NCBI GenBank assembly: GCA_945949875.1 | Contig: CAMFGH010000001.1 | Coordinates: forward strand, 1-64,000 | DNA from: an uncultured bacterium | GTDB lineage: Bacteria; Bacillota; Clostridia; Lachnospirales; Lachnospiraceae | Length of the DNA stretch: 64,000 nt | Direction of reading: 5' to 3' | Part shown: positions 29,565 through 38,499 of the stretch, one piece after another | Numbering within the stretch: position 1 is the first letter of the stretch | How the letters are laid out: each line of letters begins with the position of its first letter | Notes under the pieces: generated by a model | What the model saw: the letters and a program-made list of their open reading frames with translations, nothing else | Database searches by the model: none | Told to the model about the DNA's origin: nothing | Program-made: the position numbers and the translations under genes

Positions 29565-31079
29565 ATGTTAGAAACAATTACTAACGTCAATGGCTTTATC
29601 AATGGTCTCGTTTGGGGCTGGCCGGCTCTGATCCTGCTTGGATTTGTTGGTGTCTTAATGACAATTCTTACAAAATTTTATCAGGTTGGACATTTTGGAC
29701 ATTGGATGAAAAACACATTAGGTGCCATCTTTAAAGATAAAGATGTAACCGGTCATACAAAAGACCGTTCCATTTCTCAGTTCCAGTCTCTGTGTACTGC
29801 TTTAGCTGCTACCGTTGGTACCGGTAATATCGTTGGTGTTGCAGGTGCTATCGCAACTGGTGGTCCCGGTGCTGTATTCTGGATGTGGCTCATCGCTTTC
29901 TTTGGAATGATGACCAACTATTCTGAAAACGTACTTGGTATTTTGTATCGTCGTAAAGATGCCAAAGGTGAATGGCATGGCGGTGCAATGTACTACTTAA
30001 GAGATGGTCTTGGTGCTAAGAAAGGCTGTAAAACAATCGGTCTTGTTCTGGCATGGCTGTTCTCCTTATTCTGCTTACTGGCTTCTTTCGGTATCGGTAA
30101 TATGAGTCAGGTTAACTCTATGGTATCCAATGTATACTCTGCATTTGGTATTCCTACTATTGCAACCGGTATTTTCCTGGTTATCGCTGTTGGTCTTGTT
30201 ATCTTAGGTGGTCTTAAGAGAGTTGCCAGCATTACAGAAAAACTGGTTCCTTTCATGGTTGTCCTGTACTTCATTGGAACAATTATCATCATCTGTCTCA
30301 ATATTACAAGCATTCCTGCTATTTTCGTTGCAATCTTCAAAGGCGCTTTCTCTGTAAAAGCTGTAGCAGGTGGTGGATTTGGTGCAGGTATCGCGCTGGC
30401 TATGAAAATGGGCTTCAAACGTGGGGTATTCTCCAACGAAGCCGGTCTTGGTTCTTCTGTAATGGTTCATTCCAGTTCTAACGTAAAAGAACCTATCCGC
30501 CAGGGTATGTGGGGTATCTTCGAAGTATTTGCTGATACTATTATCGTTTGTACTTTAACAGCTATTACTATTCTTGGTTCCGGTGCCATTGATTTAACTA
30601 CCGGCGAAGCAATTCCAAGTGTATTAGAAGAAATCGGTGGTTCTTCTGCCCTGATGAGCTATGCTTTCGGTAATGTATTTGGTGTTTTCGGCCGCGGCTT
30701 TATTGCTATCGCAATCCTGTTATTTGCTTACTCAACAGTACTTGGATGGAGTCATTACGGTGCAACAGCCTGTCGTTATCTCTTCGGTGAGAAACTGGGT
30801 GATGTTGCTGTATGGGTATACAGAGTCGTATTCGTACTTATTGTTTTAGCCGGTTCCCTTATGGAAGCTCAGCTCGCATGGGATATTTCCGATACCTTCA
30901 ACGGTTTGATGATGATCCCGAACTTGATCGGTGTTTTGGTTCTTTCTCCAATGGTTGCAAAATGTACTAAGAACTACGTAGACCGTCATATGAAGAACAA
31001 AGATGTTGAGCCTATGCTTTCTGTATGGGATGACATCCAGGCTGAACATGCTGCTGCTGTAAAAGAAGGCGCAGAATAA
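29565..31079 (+). CDS. AGCS-family sodium:alanine/glycine symporter
   Basis: LCTALAATVGTGNIVGVAGAIATGGPGAVFWMW, KRGVFSNEAGLGSS motifs; start at MLETITNV after GGAGGG. Confidence 0.95.
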   Translation: MLETITNVNGFINGLVWGWPALILLGFVGVLMTILTKFYQVGHFGHWMKNTLGAIFKDKDVTGHTKDRSISQFQSLCTALAATVGTGNIVGVAGAIATGGPGAVFWMWLIAFFGMMTNYSENVLGILYRRKDAKGEWHGGAMYYLRDGLGAKKGCKTIGLVLAWLFSLFCLLASFGIGNMSQVNSMVSNVYSAFGIPTIATGIFLVIAVGLVILGGLKRVASITEKLVPFMVVLYFIGTIIIICLNITSIPAIFVAIFKGAFSVKAVAGGGFGAGIALAMKMGFKRGVFSNEAGLGSSVMVHSSSNVKEPIRQGMWGIFEVFADTIIVCTLTAITILGSGAIDLTTGEAIPSVLEEIGGSSALMSYAFGNVFGVFGRGFIAIAILLFAYSTVLGWSHYGATACRYLFGEKLGDVAVWVYRVVFVLIVLAGSLMEAQLAWDISDTFNGLMMIPNLIGVLVLSPMVAKCTKNYVDRHMKNKDVEPMLSVWDDIQAEHAAAVKEGAE

Positions 31080-31099
31080 ACTTATACCGTACATACTTA

Positions 31100-31127
31100 A
31101 GGGGGCATACATTGCCCCCTTTCTTTA
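31100..31127 (+). terminator. Intrinsic terminator of the AGCS gene
   Basis: AAGGGGGCATACATTGCCCCCTTTCTTT. Confidence 0.85.
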
Positions 31128-31137
31128 TGCAAAAAGA

Positions 31138-31460
31138 ACTGTCTCTTTCACGAAGTACATTTTGTAAAGTGGCTTTTTTTGTAGATTTGCACGGAAAATC
31201 TGTAGGAAGTTTTTTCAGCCTGCAAAATATTATCCCAGAGGCTTCTTTATAGATAGTATGTTTTTCCACGGATGAACAGCGGGAGTGGTGTGTCACTTTT
31301 CATACAGACACTGAGGAAAAATATACTTAATCGAAAAGAAAGAAGCCTCTGGGATAAAAAATATTTTGCCGCTGATAAAAACTTCCTATAGATTCTCCGT
31401 GCAAAACAAATAAAAATAAGGCGGCCGCTTTACGAAATGTTCTTCGTGAAAGCGACAGCC
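31138..31460. repeat. Element A: ~323-bp long imperfect palindrome (nested inverted repeats) between convergent genes
   Basis: Left arm CTGTCTCTTTCACGAAGTACATTTTGTAAAGTGGC...TTGCACGGAAAATCTGTAGGAAGTTTTT...CCCAGAGGCTTCTTT is mirrored by AAAGAAGCCTCTGGG...AAAAACTTCCTATAGATTCTCCGTGCAA...GCCGCTTTACGAAATGTTCTTCGTGAAAGCGACAG. Confidence 0.9.
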
Positions 31461-31506
31461 CTTTTATGTTCTGTCTTAGCAATGCTGTCTTTTGTACGGA
31501 TTAAGT

Positions 31507-31764
31507 TTATTCCTGACCACTCAGGAATTTTTCAATGTTGGCAACTGCTTCTTCTTCATCTTTTCCGTCTGCAATCACCGTTACTTCTTCGCCACTGTCA
31601 AGGCCTAAGCTCATCATACCCATAATGCTCTTTGCGTTTACTTTTTTTCCTTCAGATTCAATGTAAACGCTGCTTTCATGCTGGCTGGCTACCTGCACCA
31701 AAACCGCAACAGGTCTTGCTTCAAGACCATTTTTCAACTGAATTTTCATAGATTTTTTTAACAT
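31507..31764 (-). CDS. HPr-family protein, Crh-like (active-site His replaced by Glu)
   Basis: MLKKSMKIQLKNGLEARPVAVLVQVASQ...GKKVNAKSIMGMMSLGL; GAGGAGG RBS; located directly after whiA, as crh is in Bacillus. Confidence 0.92.
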   Translation of the reverse strand: MLKKSMKIQLKNGLEARPVAVLVQVASQHESSVYIESEGKKVNAKSIMGMMSLGLDSGEEVTVIADGKDEEEAVANIEKFLSGQE

Positions 31765-31781
31765 AACATCCTCCTCTTTCA

Positions 31782-32660
31782 TTAAGCTCTGATTTGACAT
31801 GCAATCTCGCTCAACTTCCTAAGTCTATGATTAACACCAGATTTTCCAACCGGTGGATTTAGCAAATCCCCCAACTCCTGCAGTGTGGCCTCCGGATATT
31901 CCAGACGCAACTCTGCGATTTCACGAAGCCCCTGTGGTAGCTGGGCAAACCCGACTTCTTCCTGTATCAGCATGATATCCTGAATCTGTTTCGAAGCAGC
32001 GCTTACTGTCTTGGCAATATTAGCTGTTTCGCAGTTTACCTTCCGGTTTACCGAATTCCTCATTTCCTTTAAAATCCGGAAATTTTCGAAATTCATAAGA
32101 GATACATGAGCTCCCATGATATTCAGCAGATCACAAATTGCAGACCCGTCTTTCAGATACAAAACATGATATTTTTTGCGTTCCACAATCTTGGCTTCTA
32201 TTTCAAATTCATTGATCATTTGCTGCAAAAACAGCGCCTGCTCTTCCGTCTGACAGTCAAATTCCAGATGATAGCTTTTTTCCGGATCACTCATAGAACC
32301 CACGCATAAATACGCTGCTCTGAGAAATGCTCTTTTACAAATATGCTCTTTATATACATCCGGATTTCGCCAATCCATATCATGAAACGAGAATTTTTGA
32401 GGAATTACGAGTATTGTTTTTTGAATATCACTATTAATACTAATATTTTTTTTACATAATGTAAAGACCTTTTGTATGACAAACTCGTTGTCTGCGTTAA
32501 AACAAATTGTTGTTTTATCCTCTTCTTCCAGTATTTTCTCTCCGCAAAACATGAAAAAAGCTGCCAATTCTGCATAGGCACATGGCTTGCCACCATCAAA
32601 TATCTTTCGCAGTTCTTCCTTCACATCACTTGAAAATGACAACTCATTTCCCTCCTGCAT
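31782..32660 (-). CDS. whiA: DNA-binding protein WhiA
   Basis: SFSSDVKEELRKI start; C-terminal HTH LPQGLREIAELRLEYPEATLQELGDLLNPPVGKSGVNHRLRKL. Confidence 0.97.
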   Translation of the reverse strand: MQEGNELSFSSDVKEELRKIFDGGKPCAYAELAAFFMFCGEKILEEEDKTTICFNADNEFVIQKVFTLCKKNISINSDIQKTILVIPQKFSFHDMDWRNPDVYKEHICKRAFLRAAYLCVGSMSDPEKSYHLEFDCQTEEQALFLQQMINEFEIEAKIVERKKYHVLYLKDGSAICDLLNIMGAHVSLMNFENFRILKEMRNSVNRKVNCETANIAKTVSAASKQIQDIMLIQEEVGFAQLPQGLREIAELRLEYPEATLQELGDLLNPPVGKSGVNHRLRKLSEIACQIRA

Positions 32661-32695
32661 AGAAATGTTTTTCCATAAATGACAGCTCCCCGACT

Positions 32696-33556
32696 TTAAA
32701 GCCCCACATCTCTATGTGTCAATTTTATACTGTAATTTCCCTGATCTTTCAATCTTTCGTATAAGGCATTTGCCAGTGTTACACTTCTGTGTTTTCCTCC
32801 GGTACACCCAATCCCGATTACCAGCTGGTATTTTCCTTCTTTGATATAATTGGGAATCAGAAAAAGCATCATATCTGTAAGCTTGTCCATAAACTGATGA
32901 GCCTCCGGAAAGCCCATCACATAATCCTGTACTTCCTTATCATTTCCTGTATGATTTTTCAATTCATCAATATAAAAAGGATTTGGAAGGAATCGAACAT
33001 CAAATACCAGATCTGCATCCGCAGGGATGCCATTTTTAAATCCAAAGGAAACCACATTGATCATAAGACTATTATATTCCTCATTCCTTACAAAAATGCG
33101 GTCAATCTCCTCTTTTAACTCCCTGGTTAATAAATTCGACGTATCAATAACGTAATCGGCTCTCTTACGTATGGTTCGAAGGATTTCTTTTTCGATACGA
33201 ATTCCCTCTTCCACTCTTTTTCCATCCAGCGCCAGCGGATGCATTCGCCTGCTTTCCTTATATCTCTTAAGCAGTACTTTCTCACTGCAGTCCATAAAGA
33301 GAATCTCAAATACATAACCTTTCTTCCGAAGATTCTCCAAAGCATCTTCTACTTCACCGAATTTCTGATCCGATCGAATATCCAGTCCCAATGCCACCTT
33401 GGATACTTCTGCTCCCGGCATGGACACCAGCTCTACAAATTTATCCAGCAAAGATACCGGCAGATTATCCACACAATAAAATCCAACATCTTCCAATAAT
33501 TTGAGTGCAGTTCTTTTTCCTCCGCCGCTCATGCCGGTCACAACTACGAATCTCAT
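32696..33556 (-). CDS. rapZ: RNase adapter protein RapZ (YvcJ)
   Basis: VVTGMSGGGKRTALKLLEDVGFYCVDNLPVSLL; IGIGCTGGKHRSVTLANALYERL. Confidence 0.97.
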   Translation of the reverse strand: MRFVVVTGMSGGGKRTALKLLEDVGFYCVDNLPVSLLDKFVELVSMPGAEVSKVALGLDIRSDQKFGEVEDALENLRKKGYVFEILFMDCSEKVLLKRYKESRRMHPLALDGKRVEEGIRIEKEILRTIRKRADYVIDTSNLLTRELKEEIDRIFVRNEEYNSLMINVVSFGFKNGIPADADLVFDVRFLPNPFYIDELKNHTGNDKEVQDYVMGFPEAHQFMDKLTDMMLFLIPNYIKEGKYQLVIGIGCTGGKHRSVTLANALYERLKDQGNYSIKLTHRDVGL

Positions 33557-33557
33557 A

Positions 33558-34451
33558 TCAGAAATCTCCCAATCTGATTACTTCAGGCTCCAGATTCACC
33601 TGAAACTTCTCTGCTACCTTTTTCTGTACATACAACATCAACTGATGTATCTCAGAAGCTGTTGCATTACCCCTGTTGATCACGAATCCGCAATGCTTTT
33701 CCGACACCTGTGCATCTCCCACCCGGTATCCCCTGAGGCCTGCGTCCATGATCAGTTTCCCTGCATAGTACCCTTCCGGTCGTTTGAAAGTACTTCCTGC
33801 ACTGGGGAACTCCAAGGGCTGTTTTTCTCTTCTCTTTTCAGAAAGCTCACTTACCGTTTTCCGAATTTCTTCCTTATCTCCCGGTACTAATTCAAACCCA
33901 ATCTCCGTGGCAATCATATGATTCTTTTTCAGAATGCTGCTTCGGTAGGTAAACTGCGCCTGCTCATTACCCAGATAAACCGGATTTCCTTTTGCATCCA
34001 ATCCTTTGATGTAGGTTACCACCTGGCTCATTTCTCCGCCATAAGCGCCTGCATTCATCATCACACCGCCACCTACTGATCCGGGAATGCCGGAGGCAAA
34101 TTCCAGTCCCTTTAGCCCATGCTCCATAGCAGTATATGCCACCTTGGAAAGCATGGCACCGGCCTGGGCAGTGATTCTGCTGCCATCTACTGTGATCTGG
34201 TCAAATCCCGCACCCAGATGCAGGATGACGCCATCATAACCTTTGTCACTGACTAAAAGATTGCTGCCATTTCCAATCACAAAATAGGGTCTTTTTTCTT
34301 CCGAAAACAATTCCAGGATATGCTGCAATTCTTCTGATGTCTTTATATCCAAAAACAGAGCCGCCTTTCCGCCTACCCGGAAAGTAGTATGTTTATACAT
34401 AGGCTCATCTTCGTGAATCTGCTCTACAGGTAAAATATCCCTTAAATCCAT
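33558..34451 (-). CDS. murB: UDP-N-acetylmuramate dehydrogenase MurB
   Basis: VIGNGSNLLVSDKGYDGVI, ASGIPGSVGGGVMMNAGAYGGE, FPSAGSTFKRPEGYYAGKLI. Confidence 0.97.
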   Translation of the reverse strand: MDLRDILPVEQIHEDEPMYKHTTFRVGGKAALFLDIKTSEELQHILELFSEEKRPYFVIGNGSNLLVSDKGYDGVILHLGAGFDQITVDGSRITAQAGAMLSKVAYTAMEHGLKGLEFASGIPGSVGGGVMMNAGAYGGEMSQVVTYIKGLDAKGNPVYLGNEQAQFTYRSSILKKNHMIATEIGFELVPGDKEEIRKTVSELSEKRREKQPLEFPSAGSTFKRPEGYYAGKLIMDAGLRGYRVGDAQVSEKHCGFVINRGNATASEIHQLMLYVQKKVAEKFQVNLEPEVIRLGDF

Positions 34452-34494
34452 ATACTACAGATTCCCCTTCCCTGACTAAAATCTCTACACTTAC

Positions 34495-35445
34495 TTATTT
34501 ATCCAGTACCAGCTTCGCTGCACCATAAATACCGGCATCATTGCCCAGTGTGGCCAGAGCAAACTCTGTTTTTCTGCTTCCGTGGAATACATATTTTTCA
34601 TATGCCGGACGGATATACTCAAACAGAACTTCTCCTGCTTTGGAAACACCGCCACCGATAACAAACAGTTCCGGATTTAAAATAGAAGCAATGATGGCAA
34701 GACCTTTTCCCAGGATTTCGCCAAACTGCTGTGCAATCTGGATTGCCACCGCATCTCCTGCTTTTACTGCATCAAAAACGGATTTTGCACTGATTTCACT
34801 GCTTCGTAAAATCGTATCCTGTGTGGTAGACGCAAGAGTACGATTTGCCAGACGTACAATACCTGTAGCAGAACCATACTGCTCCAGACAGCCATGTTTT
34901 CCACAGCCACATGCATCCGGTTCATCATCCATAATATGTATGTGTCCGATCTCACCACCTGCACCGGTACATCCTGTCAAAAGTTTTCCGTCTACAATAA
35001 CACCGCCACCGATTCCGGTTCCCAGTGTGACAGCAACCAGAGAACGATATCCCTGTCCGCCGCCTTTCCACATCTCACCCAATGCTGCAACATTGGCATC
35101 ATTTCCTGCATATGCCGGAAGTCCGCAAAGCTGCGACAACGTTTCGGATATGTTAAAAACGCCCCATCCCAGGTTTACTGCTTTATATACCACACCATTT
35201 CCATCTACCGGTCCGGGAACGCCGATTCCCACACCGATAATATCTGCTTTATCCAGATTCTTCTGTGCGGCTTTTTCCAAAATACTTTCGGCTATATCCG
35301 GCAGTATTTTCTCACCATTGTTCTCTGTCCGGGTCGGAATCTCCCATTTATCCAAAGCTTCTCCATCGGCCTGGAACAATCCCAATTTTACAGTTGTTCC
35401 ACCTAAGTCTACTCCAAATACATATCTTCCCATTTTTGTCTCCAT
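34495..35445 (-). CDS. ROK-family glucokinase
   Basis: GVDLGGTTVKLGLF; GTGIGGGVIVDGKLLTGCTGAGGEIGHIHIMDDEPDACGCGKHGCLEQY. Confidence 0.95.
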   Translation of the reverse strand: METKMGRYVFGVDLGGTTVKLGLFQADGEALDKWEIPTRTENNGEKILPDIAESILEKAAQKNLDKADIIGVGIGVPGPVDGNGVVYKAVNLGWGVFNISETLSQLCGLPAYAGNDANVAALGEMWKGGGQGYRSLVAVTLGTGIGGGVIVDGKLLTGCTGAGGEIGHIHIMDDEPDACGCGKHGCLEQYGSATGIVRLANRTLASTTQDTILRSSEISAKSVFDAVKAGDAVAIQIAQQFGEILGKGLAIIASILNPELFVIGGGVSKAGEVLFEYIRPAYEKYVFHGSRKTEFALATLGNDAGIYGAAKLVLDK

Positions 35446-35483
35446 TTTATCTCTGTTTCATTTTCGTTTTCTTTCAGTATATT

Positions 35484-36440
35484 TTATTCTTCCTCTTCTC
35501 TTTTCTGTGCAAGATTTCTCTGTACACGGTTGTATAATTCCTGCGCGGCATTATAACCCATCTTTTTCTGTCTGTGATTAACTGCTGCAGCTTCACAGAT
35601 AATGGATAAGTTTCGACCCGGTCTGATCGGAATACTGTGACATACAATCTTATTCCCCAGATATTCTGTATATTCTTCCTGTAATCCCAGACGGTCATAT
35701 TCTTTATCTTTGTCCCACTCTTCCAGACGGATTACCAGGTCAATATTCTGTGTTTCTCTGACACAGGCAACACCGAAAAGTGTTTTTACATCGATGATAC
35801 CAATACCACGTAATTCAATAAAATGTTTTGTAATATCCGGTGCGGTACCGATTAAAGTATCTTCGCTTACTTTTCGAAGTTCTACCACATCATCGGTTAC
35901 CAGACGATGTCCACGTTTGATCAGTTCCAGTGCGGCTTCGGATTTACCAATGCCGCTTTCACCTGTGATAAGTACACCTTCACCATATACATCCACCAAT
36001 ACCCCATGAACAGAAATGCAGGGAGCCAGCTTTACATTAAGCCAGCGGATGATTTCCGCTTTAAAGGAAGAAGTTGCTTTCTGTGTTTTAAATACCGGAA
36101 CCCCTTTCTTTTCCGCTTCTGCCAGGAACAATTCATCCGGTTCCAGATTACGACAGAAAATGAATCCCGGGCAGTCCTCATGAATCAGCGCAGGGTAAAT
36201 TTCCTGTTTCCGCTCTTCTGTCATCTGCATCATATAACTGTATTCTACAAAACCCAAAATCTGCAAACGAGTAGATTCATAATGCTCCATATACCCGGCC
36301 AGCTGTAATGCGGGTCTGTTGATATCCGGCTGCATTACCTTGATGTGCTTAATATCAATATCCGGTGTAAGATTTTCCAATTTCATTTTATCTACTACTT
36401 TTGCTAAACCAATACTTGCCATACCTGTCTCCTTTTGCAA
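35484..36440 (-). CDS. hprK: HPr kinase/phosphorylase
   Basis: GVLITGESGIGKSEAALELIKRGHRLVTDDVVELR; ELRGIGIIDVKTLFGV; IPIRPGRNLSIICEAAAVNHRQKKMGYNAA. Confidence 0.97.
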   Translation of the reverse strand: MQKETGMASIGLAKVVDKMKLENLTPDIDIKHIKVMQPDINRPALQLAGYMEHYESTRLQILGFVEYSYMMQMTEERKQEIYPALIHEDCPGFIFCRNLEPDELFLAEAEKKGVPVFKTQKATSSFKAEIIRWLNVKLAPCISVHGVLVDVYGEGVLITGESGIGKSEAALELIKRGHRLVTDDVVELRKVSEDTLIGTAPDITKHFIELRGIGIIDVKTLFGVACVRETQNIDLVIRLEEWDKDKEYDRLGLQEEYTEYLGNKIVCHSIPIRPGRNLSIICEAAAVNHRQKKMGYNAAQELYNRVQRNLAQKREEEE

Positions 36441-36535
36441 CCTCTGCCTGTTTTTATGAAATATTCTGCTTATATTTAAGCCTGTTTTCAGAATACCCTA
36501 TTTATTCTAACATAACACAGAAAAAAATAACATAG

Positions 36536-38407
36536 TCATACCGTTTCATTATTATGAAAAAACCGGTAAATGCTTTCTGCAACCTGTTCCGGAATCTCAG
36601 GAATCTCTGCAAGGCGTGGAACAGGTGCCGCTTTGATTTCATCAATGGATTTAAAACTGCGCATAAGCGCTTTTCTTCTGGCTGCCCCGATTCCCGGTAT
36701 ATCATCCAGAACGGATTTCACCTGGCTCTTACTGCGCAGAGAACGATGATATTCAATCGCAAAACGATGGGCCTCATCCTGAATGCGGGTGATCAGTTTA
36801 AATCCTTCCGAACTGCGGTCGATGGGAATCTCTTCATTGTGGAAATACAGCCCCCTGGTTCTATGGTTATCGTCTTTCACCATTCCGCACACCGGAATCG
36901 AAAGCCCAAGTTCTTCCAGTACTTCCAGGGCGATATTTACCTGTCCTTTTCCACCATCCATCAAAAGCAGATCCGGGAATTTCGTAAATGATCCATAGGA
37001 GGTATCCATATCTTTTGCCTGCATCTCGTCCGCCTCTTCCATTCCATGCAGGAATCTCCGTGACAGCACCTCTCTCATGCAAGCATAATCATCCGGACCG
37101 GAAACTGTTTTAATCCGGAATTTTCTGTAATCACTTTTTTTGGCCTTGCCTTTTTCAAAAACCACCATGGAACCTACATTTTCAAAGCCGCTGATATTGG
37201 AGATATCAAAAGCTTCCATACGGACGATCTGCTCCATCCCCAATAGTGCAGCAATCTCTTTTACTGCACCGATCGTCCGGCCTTCTTCCCGTTTCATCTT
37301 CTCTTTGTCTTTGGAAAGGATCAGTGCGGCATTTTGTTCTGCCAGTTCCACCAGTTTCTCTTTGGTTCCTTTTTTAGGCACCCGGATATAAAGCCTGCTG
37401 CCCCGTTTGCTGCTAAGCCACTGTTCCAGCGTATCCTGTCCTTCTATCTCCTCCTGGATCATCAGTTCTTTCGGTAAAAATGGTGTTCCACTGTAAAACT
37501 GTTCGATAAAGTTCTGCAATACCTCACTTCTTTCCAGGCCTGACACATTTGTCATATAATAATGTTCCCTGCCGATCAACTTTCCGCCTCTCACGAAAAA
37601 CACCTGGACAACTGCATCTGTTTCGTCCATGGCCAGGGCTATCACATCCTTATCTTCTCCGTCACTGTCTGTGATTTTCTGTTTCTGGGAAACACTTTTT
37701 ACACTCTGATACAGATCCCGATACCGTATCGCATCTTCGAACTGAAGATTTTCGGATGCTTCCAGCATCTTCGCTTCCAGATCCTTTAAAAGCATTTTAT
37801 AATTTCCGTTTAGAAATTCCAGCGCCTGATCCACCTGATTGCGGTACTGTTCTTCCGAAATATACCCCTGACAGGGGGCACTGCACTGCCCGATATGATA
37901 ATTCAGACATGGTCTGTCCTGCCCGATGTCTCTGGGCAGAACTCTGTTGCAGGTTCGCAGTTTAAATAATTTATTTAAAAGCTCTATGGTATCCTTTACT
38001 GCTGCCGCACTGGTATAAGGTCCAAAGTAACGGGATTTGTCTTTTTTCATCTCTCTGGAAAACAAAATGCGGGGATATTTTTCTGCTACCGTCACTTTAA
38101 TAAATGGATAAGTCTTATCATCCTTCAACAAAGTATTGTATTTTGGACTGTTTTCTTTGATCAGGTTGTTTTCCAGAACCAAGGCCTCCAGCTCTGAATC
38201 GGTAACAATATATTCAAAGCGTGCAATCTGGGTAACCATTTTTTCAATCTGCGGTCCTCTTCCGTGGATTTTCCGGAAATAGGATCTCACCCGGTTATGT
38301 AAGTTGATGGCTTTTCCAACATACAATATGGTATCCTTATCGTCCCGCATAATATATACACCGGGTTTTCCCGGCAGTTTTTTCAGCTCTTCTTCAAAAT
38401 CAAACAT
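36536..38407 (-). CDS. uvrC: Excinuclease ABC subunit UvrC
   Basis: [36 protein letters not shown]-terminal HhH ([25 protein letters not shown]). Confidence 0.98.
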   Translation of the reverse strand: MFDFEEELKKLPGKPGVYIMRDDKDTILYVGKAINLHNRVRSYFRKIHGRGPQIEKMVTQIARFEYIVTDSELEALVLENNLIKENSPKYNTLLKDDKTYPFIKVTVAEKYPRILFSREMKKDKSRYFGPYTSAAAVKDTIELLNKLFKLRTCNRVLPRDIGQDRPCLNYHIGQCSAPCQGYISEEQYRNQVDQALEFLNGNYKMLLKDLEAKMLEASENLQFEDAIRYRDLYQSVKSVSQKQKITDSDGEDKDVIALAMDETDAVVQVFFVRGGKLIGREHYYMTNVSGLERSEVLQNFIEQFYSGTPFLPKELMIQEEIEGQDTLEQWLSSKRGSRLYIRVPKKGTKEKLVELAEQNAALILSKDKEKMKREEGRTIGAVKEIAALLGMEQIVRMEAFDISNISGFENVGSMVVFEKGKAKKSDYRKFRIKTVSGPDDYACMREVLSRRFLHGMEEADEMQAKDMDTSYGSFTKFPDLLLMDGGKGQVNIALEVLEELGLSIPVCGMVKDDNHRTRGLYFHNEEIPIDRSSEGFKLITRIQDEAHRFAIEYHRSLRSKSQVKSVLDDIPGIGAARRKALMRSFKSIDEIKAAPVPRLAEIPEIPEQVAESIYRFFHNNETV

Positions 38408-38462
38408 GAAATCCCCCTGTTATCATTTTATGAAAATACTCCGCAAGGTGCATATGCTAAAA

Positions 38463-38492
38463 AGGGACCGTTGTTTCTAACGGTCCCTATAC
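38463..38492 (-). terminator. Intrinsic terminator after ftsH
   Basis: Minus strand AGGGACCGTT-AGAAAC-AACGGTCCCTTTTTAG. Confidence 0.8.
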
Positions 38493-38499
38493 CTGCTGT

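Noticed and set aside
31012-31296. 94-aa minus-strand ORF in element A
   Set aside because: It spans the AGCS 3' end, its terminator and the palindrome; no plausible protein features.
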